In this document: positions 34,249 through 43,968 of the stretch, in pieces
Layout: each line of letters begins with the position of its first letter
How positions within the stretch are numbered: position 1 is the stretch's first letter
From: Phocaeicola sp.
GTDB taxonomy: Bacteria > Bacteroidota > Bacteroidia > Bacteroidales > Bacteroidaceae
Direction: 5' to 3'
Length of the DNA stretch: 53,718 nucleotides
NCBI GenBank assembly: GCA_029257865.1
Contig: JARIAN010000060.1
Span: 1-53,718 of the forward strand
Made by a program: the position numbers and the translations under genes
The notes under the pieces: generated by a model
Databases searched by the model: none
Seen by the model: the letters and a program-made list of their open reading frames with translations, nothing else
What the model was told of the DNA's origin: nothing

Positions 34249-35352
34249 ATGGCATTACAATGTGGTATTGTCGGTCTGCCTAATGTGGGTAAATCGACTC
34301 TTTTCAACTGCTTATCAAACGCAAAGGCTCAGGCAGCCAACTTCCCTTTCTGTACAATTGAACCTAATGTGGGCGTAATCACAGTACCAGACGAACGTCT
34401 GAACAAACTAGCCGAACTGGTAAACCCAGACCGTATCGTTCCTACTACAGTAGAAATCGTAGATATCGCCGGGCTGGTAAAAGGTGCCAGCAAAGGAGAA
34501 GGACTTGGCAACAAATTCTTGGCAAACATCCGTGAAACTGATGCTATCTTGCACGTACTAAGATGCTTTGATGACGAAAACGTAACTCACGTAGATGGTA
34601 GTGTAGATCCTGTACGCGACAAGGAAATCATTGATACTGAATTGCAGCTGAAAGACTTGGAAACCATTGAAAGCCGTATTCAGAAAGTACAGAAACAGGC
34701 TCAGACTGGTGGTGACAAAGTAGCCAAACAGACTTATGACGTTTTAGTACAGTATAGAGATGCTTTGCTGCAAGGCAAATCTGCCCGTACCGTACAGTTT
34801 GAAACTAAAGACGAACAGAAAATAGCTCATGAATTGTTCCTGCTTACTTCTAAACCAGTAATGTATGTATGCAACGTAGACGAAGCGAGTGCTGTAAACG
34901 GCAATAAATATGTAGACCAGGTACGTGAAGCGGTAAAAGACGAAGGCGCTGAAATCTTGATTGTCGCTGCTAGAACAGAAGCCGACATTGCAGAACTGGA
35001 AACTTATGAAGACCGTCAGATGTTCCTTCAGGAAGCAGGATTGGAAGAATCTGGTGTGAGCCGTCTGATTCGTGCAGCCTACAAACTGCTGAACCTCGAA
35101 ACTTATTTCACTGCAGGTAAAGTAGAAGTCCGCGCATGGACATTCCACAAAGGTTGGAAAGCTCCTCAATGTGCCGGAGTTATACATACAGACTTTGAAA
35201 AAGGTTTCATCCGTGCAGAAGTAATCAAATATAACGACTTTATCCAGTATGGTTCGGAAGCTGCTGTACGCGAAGCTGGCAAACTGAATGTAGAAGGTAA
35301 AGAGTATATCGTAGAAGACGGTGACATCATGCATTTCCGTTTCAACGTATAA
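34249..35352 (+). CDS. ychF: Redox-regulated ATPase YchF (Obg family)
   Basis: This 367-residue P-loop protein binds ATP rather than GTP and associates with ribosomes. The P-loop GLPNVGKST (residues 8-16), switch region FPFCTIEPNVG, and VEIVDIAGLVKGASKGEGLG are all in place. The specificity loop reads NVDEAS instead of NKxD, which is the YchF hallmark. A coiled-coil insert (about 125-200) and a C-terminal TGS domain (from about 280, AWTFHKGWKAPQCAGVIHTD) complete it. It has its own promoter and a terminator shared with rdgB. Confidence 0.96.
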   Translation: MALQCGIVGLPNVGKSTLFNCLSNAKAQAANFPFCTIEPNVGVITVPDERLNKLAELVNPDRIVPTTVEIVDIAGLVKGASKGEGLGNKFLANIRETDAILHVLRCFDDENVTHVDGSVDPVRDKEIIDTELQLKDLETIESRIQKVQKQAQTGGDKVAKQTYDVLVQYRDALLQGKSARTVQFETKDEQKIAHELFLLTSKPVMYVCNVDEASAVNGNKYVDQVREAVKDEGAEILIVAARTEADIAELETYEDRQMFLQEAGLEESGVSRLIRAAYKLLNLETYFTAGKVEVRAWTFHKGWKAPQCAGVIHTDFEKGFIRAEVIKYNDFIQYGSEAAVREAGKLNVEGKEYIVEDGDIMHFRFNV

Positions 35353-35372
35353 TACATTCTTTCAAAAATATC

Positions 35373-35420
35373 AAAAATCCGTTGCAGATGGCCTTATAGG
35401 CAGTCTACAACGGATTTTTT
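35373..35420. terminator. Bidirectional terminator between ychF and rdgB
   Basis: AAAAATCCGTTG (35373-35384) pairs with its complement at 35408-35419. The stem extends by AGA/TCT after one mismatch, and an inner GCC-TTATA-GGC hairpin sits in the loop. A and T runs on the outer sides allow use by both convergent genes. Confidence 0.85.
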
Positions 35421-35423
35421 CTT

Positions 35424-36002
35424 TTATCGGTTAAGATATTTGCACAATTCTTCCACCGCACGTGCACGGTGGCTGATACAATTTTTTATTTCATTGCCCA
35501 GTTCGGCAAAAGTTTGTTCATATCCTTGTGGAACGAATACCGGATCATATCCGAAACCGGAAGTTCCGTGCTTCTCTTCAATAATCGAACCATTGACAAT
35601 CCCTTCAAACAAATGCTTCTCTCCCCCTTCAATCAAGCAGATGCAAGTTCTGAAACGAGCCTTCCGGTTAGTTTCCCCCTGAAGTTCGGCAAGCAATTTG
35701 CGCATATTAGCTTCCGAATCATGTCCGTTACCTCCTGCATAACGTGCCGAATAGACTCCTGGAGCACCATTCAAGGCTTCCACTTCAAGACCAGTATCAT
35801 CAGCGAAACAATCCAAGCCATAATGCTGAAATATATATTCAGCCTTCAAGATAGCATTCCCCTCTAATGTAGCTGCTGTTTCAGGTATATCGGCATCACA
35901 CTGTATGTCTTTCAGACTCAGCACCTCAATCTTATCCCCTAAAATGGCGCGTATTTCGTCCAACTTATGGGCATTGTTTGTAGCAAAGACCAATTTCTTC
36001 AT
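35424..36002 (-). CDS. rdgB: Non-canonical purine NTP pyrophosphatase (RdgB/HAM1 family)
   Basis: This 192-residue enzyme hydrolyses dITP, ITP and XTP to keep deaminated purines out of DNA. I chose the ATG at 36002 ([20 protein letters not shown]). The upstream frame to 36053 codes a non-family extension. The motif [12 protein letters not shown] at the start, [25 protein letters not shown] (seen in two parts) in the middle, and [11 protein letters not shown] and SHRARA later are all diagnostic. It lies 47 bp after the beta-mannosidase gene on the same strand. Confidence 0.95.
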   Translation of the reverse strand: MKKLVFATNNAHKLDEIRAILGDKIEVLSLKDIQCDADIPETAATLEGNAILKAEYIFQHYGLDCFADDTGLEVEALNGAPGVYSARYAGGNGHDSEANMRKLLAELQGETNRKARFRTCICLIEGGEKHLFEGIVNGSIIEEKHGTSGFGYDPVFVPQGYEQTFAELGNEIKNCISHRARAVEELCKYLNR

Positions 36003-36049
36003 CTTCTTATCAATTTTAGTTTTCGCAAAGATAAAGAAAAAAAGTCCTG

Positions 36050-38611
36050 TCAACGCAAGTGATGGAGTTTAATTTCCACCTTGTCCAACGACTGCCCATC
36101 GGGTGAAGATACGATGATTTTCTTGCTTCTACCAGGGAACAAATCAAAGAAATTATCACTGAATTGAGCACCCTGTACCGGTATCTCAACAAATACATCC
36201 CTTGCCAATTGCTTTGATTTCAAAGTCAGTTGTAAACTGCCGTCGGATAGCAAACGGCGAGTCAACTTGATAGACGGATCAGACAATTGCTGGTCCTTGG
36301 GATAAACCGGATAAAACACTTCTTCTGATAATATTTTACCCGTACTCTGTTCTTTCACTACCATCTGAAGATAAGAAGTAGCAAGATTACAATCCTTAAA
36401 AGCGTCTTGGCAACTTTCCTCATAAATCAATGAAGAGGTGTTTGCAGGCATCTCTCTCTTTAGCTCTTTCTTACGATGTACTTTTCCTGAAAAGTCAAAC
36501 ACATTGAAAGAAACAAGCACTTGAGCAGATTCCAGACAATCGGATATAAGATAATATTTCAACTGTCCCTCTTTTTTCAACACATTTATCAGCACCGGTG
36601 AAAAAGCCCTCTTCAACTGATATTGCATTGCTTTCCAATTGCCAAAATAATCAATTGCCGACCAAGATGCCACCGGCCAACTGTCATTCAGCTGCCACGG
36701 AAGTGTTCCCATACAATAAGGACGGTTTCGCCGGTGTGCTTCTACCCCTCTCCTAATGCCATATCCCTGCAACACCTGACTCATATAAACCAAATCTTCA
36801 AATTTATCGGGAACACGATAATACAATCCCATGGTCTGCTTTATCAGTTCATTGCCAATACTACTTTTCTGATGAGCCTTCATCACTTGAGAATCAATTG
36901 CATAATCTTCGGGAGAAGCAAATGTACGAATCGTTTTCATCTCCGGAAATGCCAAGAATCCAAATTCACTCATAAAACGTGGGATAGACGTATCTAGTGT
37001 TTCAAAAGGCTTTTTCCCATGCCATATAGCCCAATTATGACTATCGGCTATCCCCCAACTGTTGGGGCGGCCCCAATTTGATTCATAAGGAGAACCTTCC
37101 AGATAAAAGCGTCCGCCATCAAATCTGCGCACCAGTTCTGGAAGCATTTTACGAAACAAAGTATCATAACCCTGCTGCATGCGCCGATAAACAGCCTTCG
37201 AATATCTCTTCTTCCAGCCCCAATAACGAATCCCTTCATAAATCTCATTATTTCCACACCACATAGCCAATGAAGGATGATTACGCAAACGCTTGATGTT
37301 GTATTCTGCTTCTTTTGCTACATTCTGCAAAAAGGTTGGGTCGTGCGGATAAGTGGTACAAGCAAACATAAAATCCTGCCAAATAAGAATTCCTCGCTTG
37401 TCGGCTTCTTCATACAGCAAATCATCTTCATAAATACCTCCACCCCAAACACGCAACATATTCATATTAGAAGTCTGCACGTCATCCAGCAAACGAATAT
37501 ACCTCTCGGGAGTTACACGTGGCAACAAGGCATCCGATGGTATCATATTAGCACCTTTGGCGAACAAAGGCTTGCCGTTTACTTTAAAATAGAAACTCAT
37601 CCCATGCTCATCTTTCTCATTGATTACCTGAATATCTCTAATCCCTGTACAGACTGTCTTTTCTGCAATACAGACCTCTCCTTTCCATACAGTGAGCTTA
37701 AACTGATACAAATAAGGTACTCCCCACCCATTAGGCATCCACAGCTTTGGCTTATCAATATCGAGCGGTAAAGACACCTTATTCATTCCAGGCTGGAAAA
37801 GTTGTGTCCGCACTATTTTGCCTTGCTGATTCCCACAAGCATAGTTAAGTTTAACCGACAATTCCAACGGTTCTCCGGATACTTGATTTAATTCTATTAC
37901 ATTTTCAAGTTCCGCTTTTTCCGATGTGACCTTCAACTGCTTTATATGAAAATCCTCTATCGAAGCCACGTCAAACAATTCTAACGACACTGGCCGCCAA
38001 ATACCCGAAGTAGCCAAACGGATTCCCCAATCCCATCCATAAGAATAAGGAGCTTTCCTACTGAACACACTCAGTTTCTGCGGATAATGGTCATTATCTG
38101 CAGGGTAATCAAAACCATTGCTTTCGCGCTGTGGCATAGTTTCACGAATAGGTGAACGGAACCTTATTACCATACGGTTCTCCCCCTCTACCAAAAAAGG
38201 AAGAACCGGTACACGATAACCCATAAACATATTGTCAGCCCTGAGAATCAAGGCTCCATTCAAATAAACATCTGCATAAGTATCCAGCCCTTCGAAACAC
38301 ATCAGTGCACCTCCCCGCTGCAACTGCCGGGCAGAAAGCTGAAAAGAAGTACGATAAACCCAGTCCTTATCTTCCACCCACTGCACCCGCGCTTCATTCA
38401 TCCCATAAAAAGGGTCGGGCAACAGTTTATGAGACAGCAAGTCTTGATGGATAGTGCCTGGCACTTGCGCCTCTTTCCAATCCCATTTGCCATCTTCCGA
38501 AAACTGCCATCCGGCATTCAATATCACCCGTTCTGCTTCGCTCGCAGCATAGACCTTACTCCCCGACCACAATAACCAAGACATTATACTCATTAGAAAT
38601 ATCCTCCACAT
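36050..38611 (-). CDS. Exported beta-mannosidase, glycoside hydrolase family 2
   Basis: This 853-residue enzyme has a signal peptide ([20 protein letters not shown], cut near YAAS). Jelly-roll and Ig-like beta domains fill residues 30-340. The TIM barrel follows, with the acid/base Glu at 456 in [10 protein letters not shown] and the nucleophile Glu at 549 in [12 protein letters not shown]. These fit family 2 mannosidases such as BtMan2A, from memory. It removes terminal beta-mannose, probably in the periplasm. No SusC/SusD pair is adjacent, so it is not in a full polysaccharide locus. The gene sits between yitT and rdgB and has its own -7 element. Confidence 0.92.
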   Translation of the reverse strand: MWRIFLMSIMSWLLWSGSKVYAASEAERVILNAGWQFSEDGKWDWKEAQVPGTIHQDLLSHKLLPDPFYGMNEARVQWVEDKDWVYRTSFQLSARQLQRGGALMCFEGLDTYADVYLNGALILRADNMFMGYRVPVLPFLVEGENRMVIRFRSPIRETMPQRESNGFDYPADNDHYPQKLSVFSRKAPYSYGWDWGIRLATSGIWRPVSLELFDVASIEDFHIKQLKVTSEKAELENVIELNQVSGEPLELSVKLNYACGNQQGKIVRTQLFQPGMNKVSLPLDIDKPKLWMPNGWGVPYLYQFKLTVWKGEVCIAEKTVCTGIRDIQVINEKDEHGMSFYFKVNGKPLFAKGANMIPSDALLPRVTPERYIRLLDDVQTSNMNMLRVWGGGIYEDDLLYEEADKRGILIWQDFMFACTTYPHDPTFLQNVAKEAEYNIKRLRNHPSLAMWCGNNEIYEGIRYWGWKKRYSKAVYRRMQQGYDTLFRKMLPELVRRFDGGRFYLEGSPYESNWGRPNSWGIADSHNWAIWHGKKPFETLDTSIPRFMSEFGFLAFPEMKTIRTFASPEDYAIDSQVMKAHQKSSIGNELIKQTMGLYYRVPDKFEDLVYMSQVLQGYGIRRGVEAHRRNRPYCMGTLPWQLNDSWPVASWSAIDYFGNWKAMQYQLKRAFSPVLINVLKKEGQLKYYLISDCLESAQVLVSFNVFDFSGKVHRKKELKREMPANTSSLIYEESCQDAFKDCNLATSYLQMVVKEQSTGKILSEEVFYPVYPKDQQLSDPSIKLTRRLLSDGSLQLTLKSKQLARDVFVEIPVQGAQFSDNFFDLFPGRSKKIIVSSPDGQSLDKVEIKLHHLR

Positions 38612-38658
38612 ATTAGATTTTTGATTTTATATTTAGTAAATAGAATTATTCATAACTA

Positions 38659-38666
38659 CAAAAATA
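38659..38666 (-). promoter_or_regulatory. -7 element of the beta-mannosidase gene, within the yitT terminator tail
   Basis: The minus strand reads TATTTTTG followed by TAG, a match to TAnnTTTG. It overlaps the T-rich tail that directly follows the hairpin at 38668-38710. The predicted leader to the ATG at 38611 is about 40 nt. Confidence 0.55.
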
Positions 38667-38667
38667 A

Positions 38668-38710
38668 AGCAAGTTTATCCGAAAAAAATCTTTATCCGAA
38701 TAAACTTGCT
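38668..38710 (-). terminator. Terminator of yitT
   Basis: AGCAAGTTTAT (38668-38678) pairs with ATAAACTTGCT (38700-38710). On the minus strand the stem is followed by TTATTTTTG. TCCG is repeated inside the 21-nt loop. It lies 44 bp after the yitT stop. Confidence 0.78.
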
Positions 38711-38754
38711 ATATTTTAACTAAAAAAGGAGCATCCCCTCCTTTCTCTAAAAGA

Positions 38755-39651
38755 TTATTTCACCTTCAGTTCATCAAAACCTTCCCCATATACTCCTACC
38801 ACATTACTCTGTGATATAAATGCATCCGGATCAATGTCTTTAATCAAGCGAAAAATATCGAGCGATTCTCTTTTCTTTGCCACTACCACCACCACTTTGA
38901 TTTCCTTTCCGCTATACCATCCGTGACCATCCAGCAAGGTTACACCACGATTCACTTTAGTTGAAATGCCTTCAGCTATCTCATGATACTTCTTTGAGAA
39001 AATCAAAAACTGCACTGATTGCCGGGTACTGTTTATTACATAATCTATCACAATACTCATAACAAACAAGACACAGAAGCCAAACAACACTCTTCTCCAG
39101 TCATGAAAGACAAAATAGCAGGAAGAAATAATCACGATATCGCAATACATCATCATCCGCCCCAAAGAAACATCTTTGTACTTGTTGATAATCCATGCAA
39201 TGATATCAGTACCTCCTGTACTGCCATTGTTGCAGAATACAATTCCAATCCCCAAACCAAGCATCCCGGCTCCAATAACACAAGCCATGAAATCTTGCCC
39301 CGGTCCCAAGAGCATCGGTAACTCTCCGTTTGCATCTCTGAATATCTGCTGGAATGCCCAAAGAAGAAAAGTCAGCATGAAAATTGCATAAATAGTCTTG
39401 ATACTGAAACGAGGACCTAAAATCTTCAATGCGAAAATCAAGAAAACCGCATTGATGATAAAATAAGTGTTCTGGAGTTCAAGTCCCGTAGCATAGTAAA
39501 CGATGGCAGAAATACCAGTGACTCCTCCGGTAGTAATCTGATACGGCAGCATGAACAACACCCAAGCCAACGCATAAATAATTAAACCGAAAGTAATGGC
39601 AAGGTAGTCTTTCGACTCCCTGCCTAACTTTTTTTTCAAATCAGCTTCCAT
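38755..39651 (-). CDS. YitT-family membrane protein (DUF161 + DUF2179)
   Basis: This 298-residue protein has about five to six transmembrane segments in the first 210 residues, with the family signature LPYQITTGGVTGISAIVYY near residues 34-52 and GIGIVFCNNGSTGGTDIIAW later. The C-terminal soluble domain (about 215-298) matches DUF2179: RGVTLLDGHGWYSGKEIKVV and FISQSNVVGVYGEGF. The family's transport substrate is not established. It starts 52 bp after leuS, so the two are probably in one transcript that ends at 38668-38710. Confidence 0.9.
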   Translation of the reverse strand: MEADLKKKLGRESKDYLAITFGLIIYALAWVLFMLPYQITTGGVTGISAIVYYATGLELQNTYFIINAVFLIFALKILGPRFSIKTIYAIFMLTFLLWAFQQIFRDANGELPMLLGPGQDFMACVIGAGMLGLGIGIVFCNNGSTGGTDIIAWIINKYKDVSLGRMMMYCDIVIISSCYFVFHDWRRVLFGFCVLFVMSIVIDYVINSTRQSVQFLIFSKKYHEIAEGISTKVNRGVTLLDGHGWYSGKEIKVVVVVAKKRESLDIFRLIKDIDPDAFISQSNVVGVYGEGFDELKVK

Positions 39652-39703
39652 ATATAGAACCCTTTTTAATTAGGCCATTTATCCGAAGACATCCAGCCTA
39701 TTA

Positions 39704-42538
39704 TCAAAGTACGATGTTAACAATCTTCTTAGGCACAATAATCACCTTTTTAGGTGTTCTGCCTTCAATCCATTTCTGAGCCTGCTCATCGTTCATTACA
39801 GTACTCTGAATAGTATCGTTGTCAGCATCTGCCGGGAATTCCATTGTAAAGCGAGCTTTTCCGTTAAATGAAATGGTATATTTTACAGTATCTTCCTTCA
39901 GATAATCTTCATTGCAAACCGGCCACTGGGCATCACATACTGATGTTTCATTACCCAGCTTCTCCCATAGTTCTTCTGCCAAGTGAGGAGCAAACGGAGC
40001 AATCAACACTACCAAATGGTTCAACACACTCTTGTTGCGGCATTTCAAGGCGTTCAGTTCGTTCACACAAATCATAAACGCACTGATAGAGGTATTATAA
40101 GAGAATGTTTCAATGTCACCAGTCACTTTCTTAATCAGCTTATGCATAGCTTTCAACTCTTCCTTAGTAGCCTCGCCCTCTACTGGAAGGAAATTATCCT
40201 GACGGTCATAAAACAAGCCCCAAAGTTTTTTCAAGAAACGGTGTACTCCGTCAATACCATTGGTATCCCAAGGCTTAGACTGTTCTACCGGTCCAAGGAA
40301 CATTTCATACATACGCAATGTGTCTGCTCCATATTTCTCAACGATAATGTCAGGATTTACCACATTATACATTGACTTGCTCATCTTTTCAACAGCCCAT
40401 CCACATACATACTTTCCATCTTCAAGGATAAATTCTGCATTGTGGTATTCCGGTCTCCAGTTCTTGAAAGCTTCTACATCGAGCATATCGTTTGAAACAA
40501 TGTTCACATCTACATGCAATGGAGTTACATCATACTGGTCTTTCAGTCCCAGAGAAACAAATGTATTGGTATCTTTAATACGATATACAAAGTTGCTCCG
40601 TCCTTGAATCATACCCTGGTTCACCAGTTTCTGGAACGGCTCTTCTTTTACACTCACACCGCAATCGAACAAAAACTTATTCCAAAAGCGAGAATAGATA
40701 AGGTGTCCGGTAGCATGTTCAGTACCACCTACATAGAGGTCTACATTCTGCCAATAGCTGTCGGCCTTTTTCGAAACCAACGCTTCATTATTGTGAGCAT
40801 CCATATAGCGAAGATAATAAGCACTTGAGCCAGCAAATCCCGGCATGGTGTTCAATTCAAGAGGGAATACGTTTACGTGGTCAATCTTGCTATTTTCCAC
40901 TACTTCACCAGCATTTACATCCCAAGCCCACTTGGTAGCGTGTCCCAATGGAGGTTCGCCCGATTCGGTAGGAAGGAACTTGTCTACTTCAGGCAACTGA
41001 AGTGGAAGTTTGCTTTCGTCAATCATATAAGGCATACCATCCTTATAATATACAGGGAATGGTTCTCCCCAATAACGCTGACGAGAGAAGATTGCATCAC
41101 GCAGGCGGAAGTTAACCTTCACACGACCCAACTGATGTTCCTTCACATATTTCTTGGTGGCTGCAATTGCTTCTTTGATAGTAAGACCATTCAGGTTCAG
41201 GTCACAATAAGGAGTAACCCCTTCTTTCGGTGAATTGCAAACAATCCCTTCCTTGGCGTCAAAACTTTCTTCGCTTACATCACATCCTTCTACCAAAGGA
41301 ATGATAGGAAGGTTGAAATGCTTGGCAAAAGCATAGTCACGGCTATCGTGTGCAGGCACTGCCATAATAGCTCCTGTACCATAACCAGCCAGCACGTAAT
41401 CACTGATCCATACAGGAACAGCTTCACCGGTAAACGGATTGATGCCATAAGAACCGCTGAATACACCGGTCACACGGCGGTCGGAGATACGTTCACGTTC
41501 GGTACGCTTCTTGGTTCTTTCCAGATAAGCTTCTACTTCTGCTTTCTGTTCTGGTGTGGTCAACTGAGCCACCAGCTCACTTTCAGGAGCAAGTACCATA
41601 AAGGTAACTCCGAACATCGTATCGGCACGAGTAGTAAAGATAGTAAATTCTACGTCACTGTCTTTTACCTTGAAGCGAACTTCAGTACCTTCCGAACGTC
41701 CAATCCAGTTGCGCTGTGTTTCTTTCAAAGAGTCTGTCCAGTCTACAGTGTCCAGCCCGTCGAGCAGACGCTGAGCATAAGCCGAAACACGCAAGCACCA
41801 CTGACGCATCTTCTTCTGAACCACCGGATAGCCGCCACGTTCCGAAACTCCATCCACCACTTCATCGTTTGCCAATACGGTGCCTAACTGTGGACACCAG
41901 TTCACCATGGTTTCTCCCAAATAAGCAATACGATAATTCATCAAGGTTTCCTGCTGTTCTTTTTCCGACATAGCCTTCCATTCTTCTGCAGTAAATGAAA
42001 GTTCTTCGCTGCATGCTACATCCAAACCTTCTGTACCCTTGGTTTCAAAAGCTTCCACCAGTTTGGAAATAGGCTGAGCCTTGCCACACGAATTGCAGTA
42101 GAAACTGTTGAACATTTTTTGGAAAGCCCACTGTGTCCAGTGATAATAATCAGGCTCGCAAGTACGAACCTCACGGCTCCAGTCAAAGCAGAAACCAATC
42201 TTGTCCAACTGCTCACGGTAGCGGGCAATATTGACAGCTGTAGTTACAGCCGGATGTTGTCCTGTCTGGATAGCATACTGTTCGGCTGGCAAACCATAAG
42301 AATCGTATCCCATCGGATTCAACACGTTAAATCCTTGCAAACGCTTGTATCTGGCATAGATATCGCTAGCAATATATCCTAACGGATGACCTACGTGCAA
42401 TCCCGCCCCTGATGGATAAGGGAACATATTCAACACATAGAATTTCTTCTTCGACTCGTCTTCCACCACTTTATAGGTGTTGTTCTGGGCCCACTGTTGC
42501 TGCCACTTTTTCTCTATCTCTCTGAAATTATATTCCAT
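39704..42538 (-). CDS. leuS: Leucyl-tRNA synthetase
   Basis: This 944-residue class I synthetase charges tRNA-Leu. I chose the ATG at 42538 ([16 protein letters not shown]). The open frame to 42628 runs through the likely promoter. The HIGH motif appears as HVGH in [14 protein letters not shown] near residue 50. The CP1 editing domain has [25 protein letters not shown] in two parts and [12 protein letters not shown]. The KMSKS loop reads EKMSKSMYN near residue 718. It is about 80 residues longer than the E. coli enzyme, in part from an insert near residues 160-190 with CNSCGKAQ. It is followed by yitT. Confidence 0.97.
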   Translation of the reverse strand: MEYNFREIEKKWQQQWAQNNTYKVVEDESKKKFYVLNMFPYPSGAGLHVGHPLGYIASDIYARYKRLQGFNVLNPMGYDSYGLPAEQYAIQTGQHPAVTTAVNIARYREQLDKIGFCFDWSREVRTCEPDYYHWTQWAFQKMFNSFYCNSCGKAQPISKLVEAFETKGTEGLDVACSEELSFTAEEWKAMSEKEQQETLMNYRIAYLGETMVNWCPQLGTVLANDEVVDGVSERGGYPVVQKKMRQWCLRVSAYAQRLLDGLDTVDWTDSLKETQRNWIGRSEGTEVRFKVKDSDVEFTIFTTRADTMFGVTFMVLAPESELVAQLTTPEQKAEVEAYLERTKKRTERERISDRRVTGVFSGSYGINPFTGEAVPVWISDYVLAGYGTGAIMAVPAHDSRDYAFAKHFNLPIIPLVEGCDVSEESFDAKEGIVCNSPKEGVTPYCDLNLNGLTIKEAIAATKKYVKEHQLGRVKVNFRLRDAIFSRQRYWGEPFPVYYKDGMPYMIDESKLPLQLPEVDKFLPTESGEPPLGHATKWAWDVNAGEVVENSKIDHVNVFPLELNTMPGFAGSSAYYLRYMDAHNNEALVSKKADSYWQNVDLYVGGTEHATGHLIYSRFWNKFLFDCGVSVKEEPFQKLVNQGMIQGRSNFVYRIKDTNTFVSLGLKDQYDVTPLHVDVNIVSNDMLDVEAFKNWRPEYHNAEFILEDGKYVCGWAVEKMSKSMYNVVNPDIIVEKYGADTLRMYEMFLGPVEQSKPWDTNGIDGVHRFLKKLWGLFYDRQDNFLPVEGEATKEELKAMHKLIKKVTGDIETFSYNTSISAFMICVNELNALKCRNKSVLNHLVVLIAPFAPHLAEELWEKLGNETSVCDAQWPVCNEDYLKEDTVKYTISFNGKARFTMEFPADADNDTIQSTVMNDEQAQKWIEGRTPKKVIIVPKKIVNIVL

Positions 42539-42581
42539 AATATGTATATAATTGATTTTTAAATGTTTCGATATTGATGTG

Positions 42582-42589
42582 CAAATATA
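42582..42589 (-). promoter_or_regulatory. -7 element upstream of leuS
   Basis: The minus strand reads TATATTTG followed by CACA, a TAnnTTTG match, giving a leader of about 35 nt. I see no clear T-box or leader-peptide attenuator in that short leader. Confidence 0.6.
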
Positions 42590-42885
42590 GTGAAAGTAAA
42601 CTGGTTTTAAGGTATTCCAACCTTGCAATTTTCACTCTGTAAGCAATAAGGTGATTATTACTTTAATTCATTATTTTCGTTTTCTATTCATCTCAATAGA
42701 TTTTTACCTTATCCCGCTTTCATCGGAAAAGAATCGGAAGAAATGCATGCCTCGCATCATCTTACTGACCTTTTCTTATGCAAATCAAATTTGCAAAAAG
42801 TTACTCTTATATACATTTTATAACATTTTGAACTGGTTAAATTGTATCAATTAGAAAGAATATAAATAAGATTTCCATCTATTTT
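42590..42885. other. Non-coding stretch upstream of leuS, nothing recognised
   Basis: This AT-rich part of the 919-bp gap between leuS and the tRNA-Asp genes has no open frame that I believe. The only feature I note is TGCAAAT (42779-42785) with ATTTGCA (42789-42795), a small palindrome of unknown meaning. Confidence 0.5.
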
Positions 42886-43017
42886 ATGAGAAAGTTGTGA
42901 AATCATACCGACATTTTTGGGGAATCGTATAATCATTTTTGGGGAAATATGTAATTATTTGGGCTGAAATAATTAGAAGATTGGGCAAAAATATGCCGAT
43001 AATCTAGATGAGACGGT
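42886..43017. repeat. Degenerate tandem repeat, 22-bp period, about four to six units
   Basis: Units of exactly 22 bp start at 42886, 42908, 42930, 42952, 42974 and 42996. Units two and three share CATTTTTGGGGAA in register. Neighbouring units agree at about 13-15 of 22 positions in the core 42908-42995. The outer two are weak. The unit at 42908 begins CCGACATTTTTGGGGAATCG and resembles the CGACAT...TTTT...AATCGT pattern of the array at 6404. No spacers are present. Confidence 0.7.
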
Positions 43018-43418
43018 CGGATGAGCCACCAAAATAGAAAGAAAAGAGGTGTTTTTGCCTGTTTTTTATTTTTTTTGAATGAAAACAGAAGATATGAAAA
43101 TCGGGGATATAATTCTGATAAACAATATAATACAGAAAACATTAAGCCATGAGAATCCTTTCTTTGAAAAGACTCGAATACCAGTACGCAAACGAACAAG
43201 TATCGGATAGCGCATTTACATTGTTTAACTGTTAGTGAAGACAGTAGGAAGACAATTGTTTTTATTTGCAAGTTACATAAAGCATGGATAGTTATTCAAC
43301 TTAGCTGAAAAAAATAATCTCTAGATTTATCAACCAAACCCACTAATCTTGTTTAAATAGACTTTTGCTTAAGTTCTCAAAAAAAACAACTGATTACCCA
43401 AAATCTTTTAAGGACATA
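43018..43418. other. Non-coding stretch before the tRNA-Asp terminator
   Basis: This low-complexity, AT-rich DNA has poly-T runs near 43061-43078. A 112-codon frame on the minus strand (42933-43271) crosses the repeat array and has a hydrophobic, low-complexity product, so I reject it. I see no promoter, RNA fold or gene remnant that I can name. Confidence 0.5.
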
Positions 43419-43454
43419 AAAAAAGCTCTGATTCTTTTGAACCAAAGCTTTTTT
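43419..43454 (-). terminator. Terminator of the tRNA-Asp pair
   Basis: AAAAAAGCT (43419-43427) pairs with AGCTTTTTT (43446-43454). On the minus strand the stem ends in a run of seven T's. It starts 4 bp after the 3' end of the downstream tRNA-Asp. Confidence 0.8.
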
Positions 43455-43457
43455 ATG

Positions 43458-43531
43458 CGGTGCGTACGGGACTCGAACCCGTGACCCCATGCGTGACAGG
43501 CATGTATTCTAACCAACTGAACTAACGCACC
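43458..43531 (-). tRNA. tRNA-Asp (anticodon GTC), second of two copies
   Basis: The minus strand gives a 74-nt cloverleaf. The acceptor GGTGCGT pairs with ACGCACC, the D arm is AGTTCAGTTGGTTAGAAT, the anticodon arm is CATGCCTGTCACGCATG (GTC), and the T loop is TTCGAGT. CCA is not encoded. It is identical to the copy at 43567-43640. Confidence 0.96.
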
Positions 43532-43566
43532 AAAGTTTCGCTTGAATTATAAAGTCTCTTTTTGTG

Positions 43567-43640
43567 CGGTGCGTACGGGACTCGAACCCGTGACCCCATG
43601 CGTGACAGGCATGTATTCTAACCAACTGAACTAACGCACC
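43567..43640 (-). tRNA. tRNA-Asp (anticodon GTC), first of two copies
   Basis: This is the same 74-nt sequence as the gene at 43458-43531, and is transcribed first. A 35-bp spacer separates the two. A promoter at 43682-43712 precedes it. Confidence 0.96.
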
Positions 43641-43681
43641 AAAAAGTTTCTTTATAAAAGCAATCTCTCTCGATTGCGATG

Positions 43682-43712
43682 CAAAGGTACTGCTTTTTTT
43701 TGAATCTGCAAG
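43682..43712 (-). promoter_or_regulatory. Promoter of the tRNA-Asp pair
   Basis: On the minus strand CTTG (43709-43712), a 19-bp spacer and TACCTTTG (43682-43689) match the consensus except for one -33 base. A small GCAATC/GATTGC hairpin lies between it and the first tRNA. Confidence 0.7.
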
Positions 43713-43840
43713 ACTTCAGAATATTTTTTTTCAAAAAAAATCATTTTTCAATCTCACCTGACGGTATAAAAAGGCTTATCATAATACATAAACAAAAGAT
43801 TATCAACCATATACAAAATACCCTATGTAACATAAAAAAA
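43713..43840. other. AT-rich spacer between tRNA-Asp promoter and GH97 terminators
   Basis: Together with its flanks this makes a 328-bp gap between tRNA-Asp and the GH97 gene. A 76-codon open frame (43679-43909) starts inside the promoter, is low in complexity and crosses a hairpin, so I reject it. I see no other feature. Confidence 0.5.
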
Positions 43841-43875
43841 TGTATCTTATCAAGCTATCCCTTGTATAAGATACA
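43841..43875 (-). terminator. Second (distal) hairpin downstream of the GH97 gene
   Basis: TGTATCTTAT (43841-43850) pairs with ATAAGATACA (43866-43875). On the minus strand it is followed by seven T's (43840-43834). It lies about 33 bp beyond the first hairpin at 43908-43950, so it is a back-up stop for GH97 transcription. Confidence 0.78.
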
Positions 43876-43907
43876 TTCCTTTCTAAAAAATCATCCTTAT
43901 ATTCTTT

Positions 43908-43950
43908 AGAGTAAACAGGTATTTATGCAATAAAAATATCTGTTTACTCT
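43908..43950 (-). terminator. First (proximal) hairpin downstream of the GH97 gene
   Basis: AGAGTAAACAG (43908-43918) pairs with CTGTTTACTCT (43940-43950), 18 bp after the GH97 stop. ATTT and AAAT in the loop extend the pairing. No strong T-run follows on the minus strand, so it may be an mRNA-stabilising 3' stem rather than a full terminator. Confidence 0.65.
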
Positions 43951-43968
43951 AGATTGTATTCCCAATTA

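Noticed and set aside
42933-43271. Open frame of 112 codons on the minus strand
   Set aside because: It crosses the 22-bp repeat array and poly-T runs, and the product is a low-complexity hydrophobic chain.
42590-43457. Small stable RNA gene in the 0.9-kb gap upstream of leuS
   Set aside because: I see no promoter followed by a conserved fold such as 6S, SRP or RNase P RNA, only AT-rich DNA and the repeat array.
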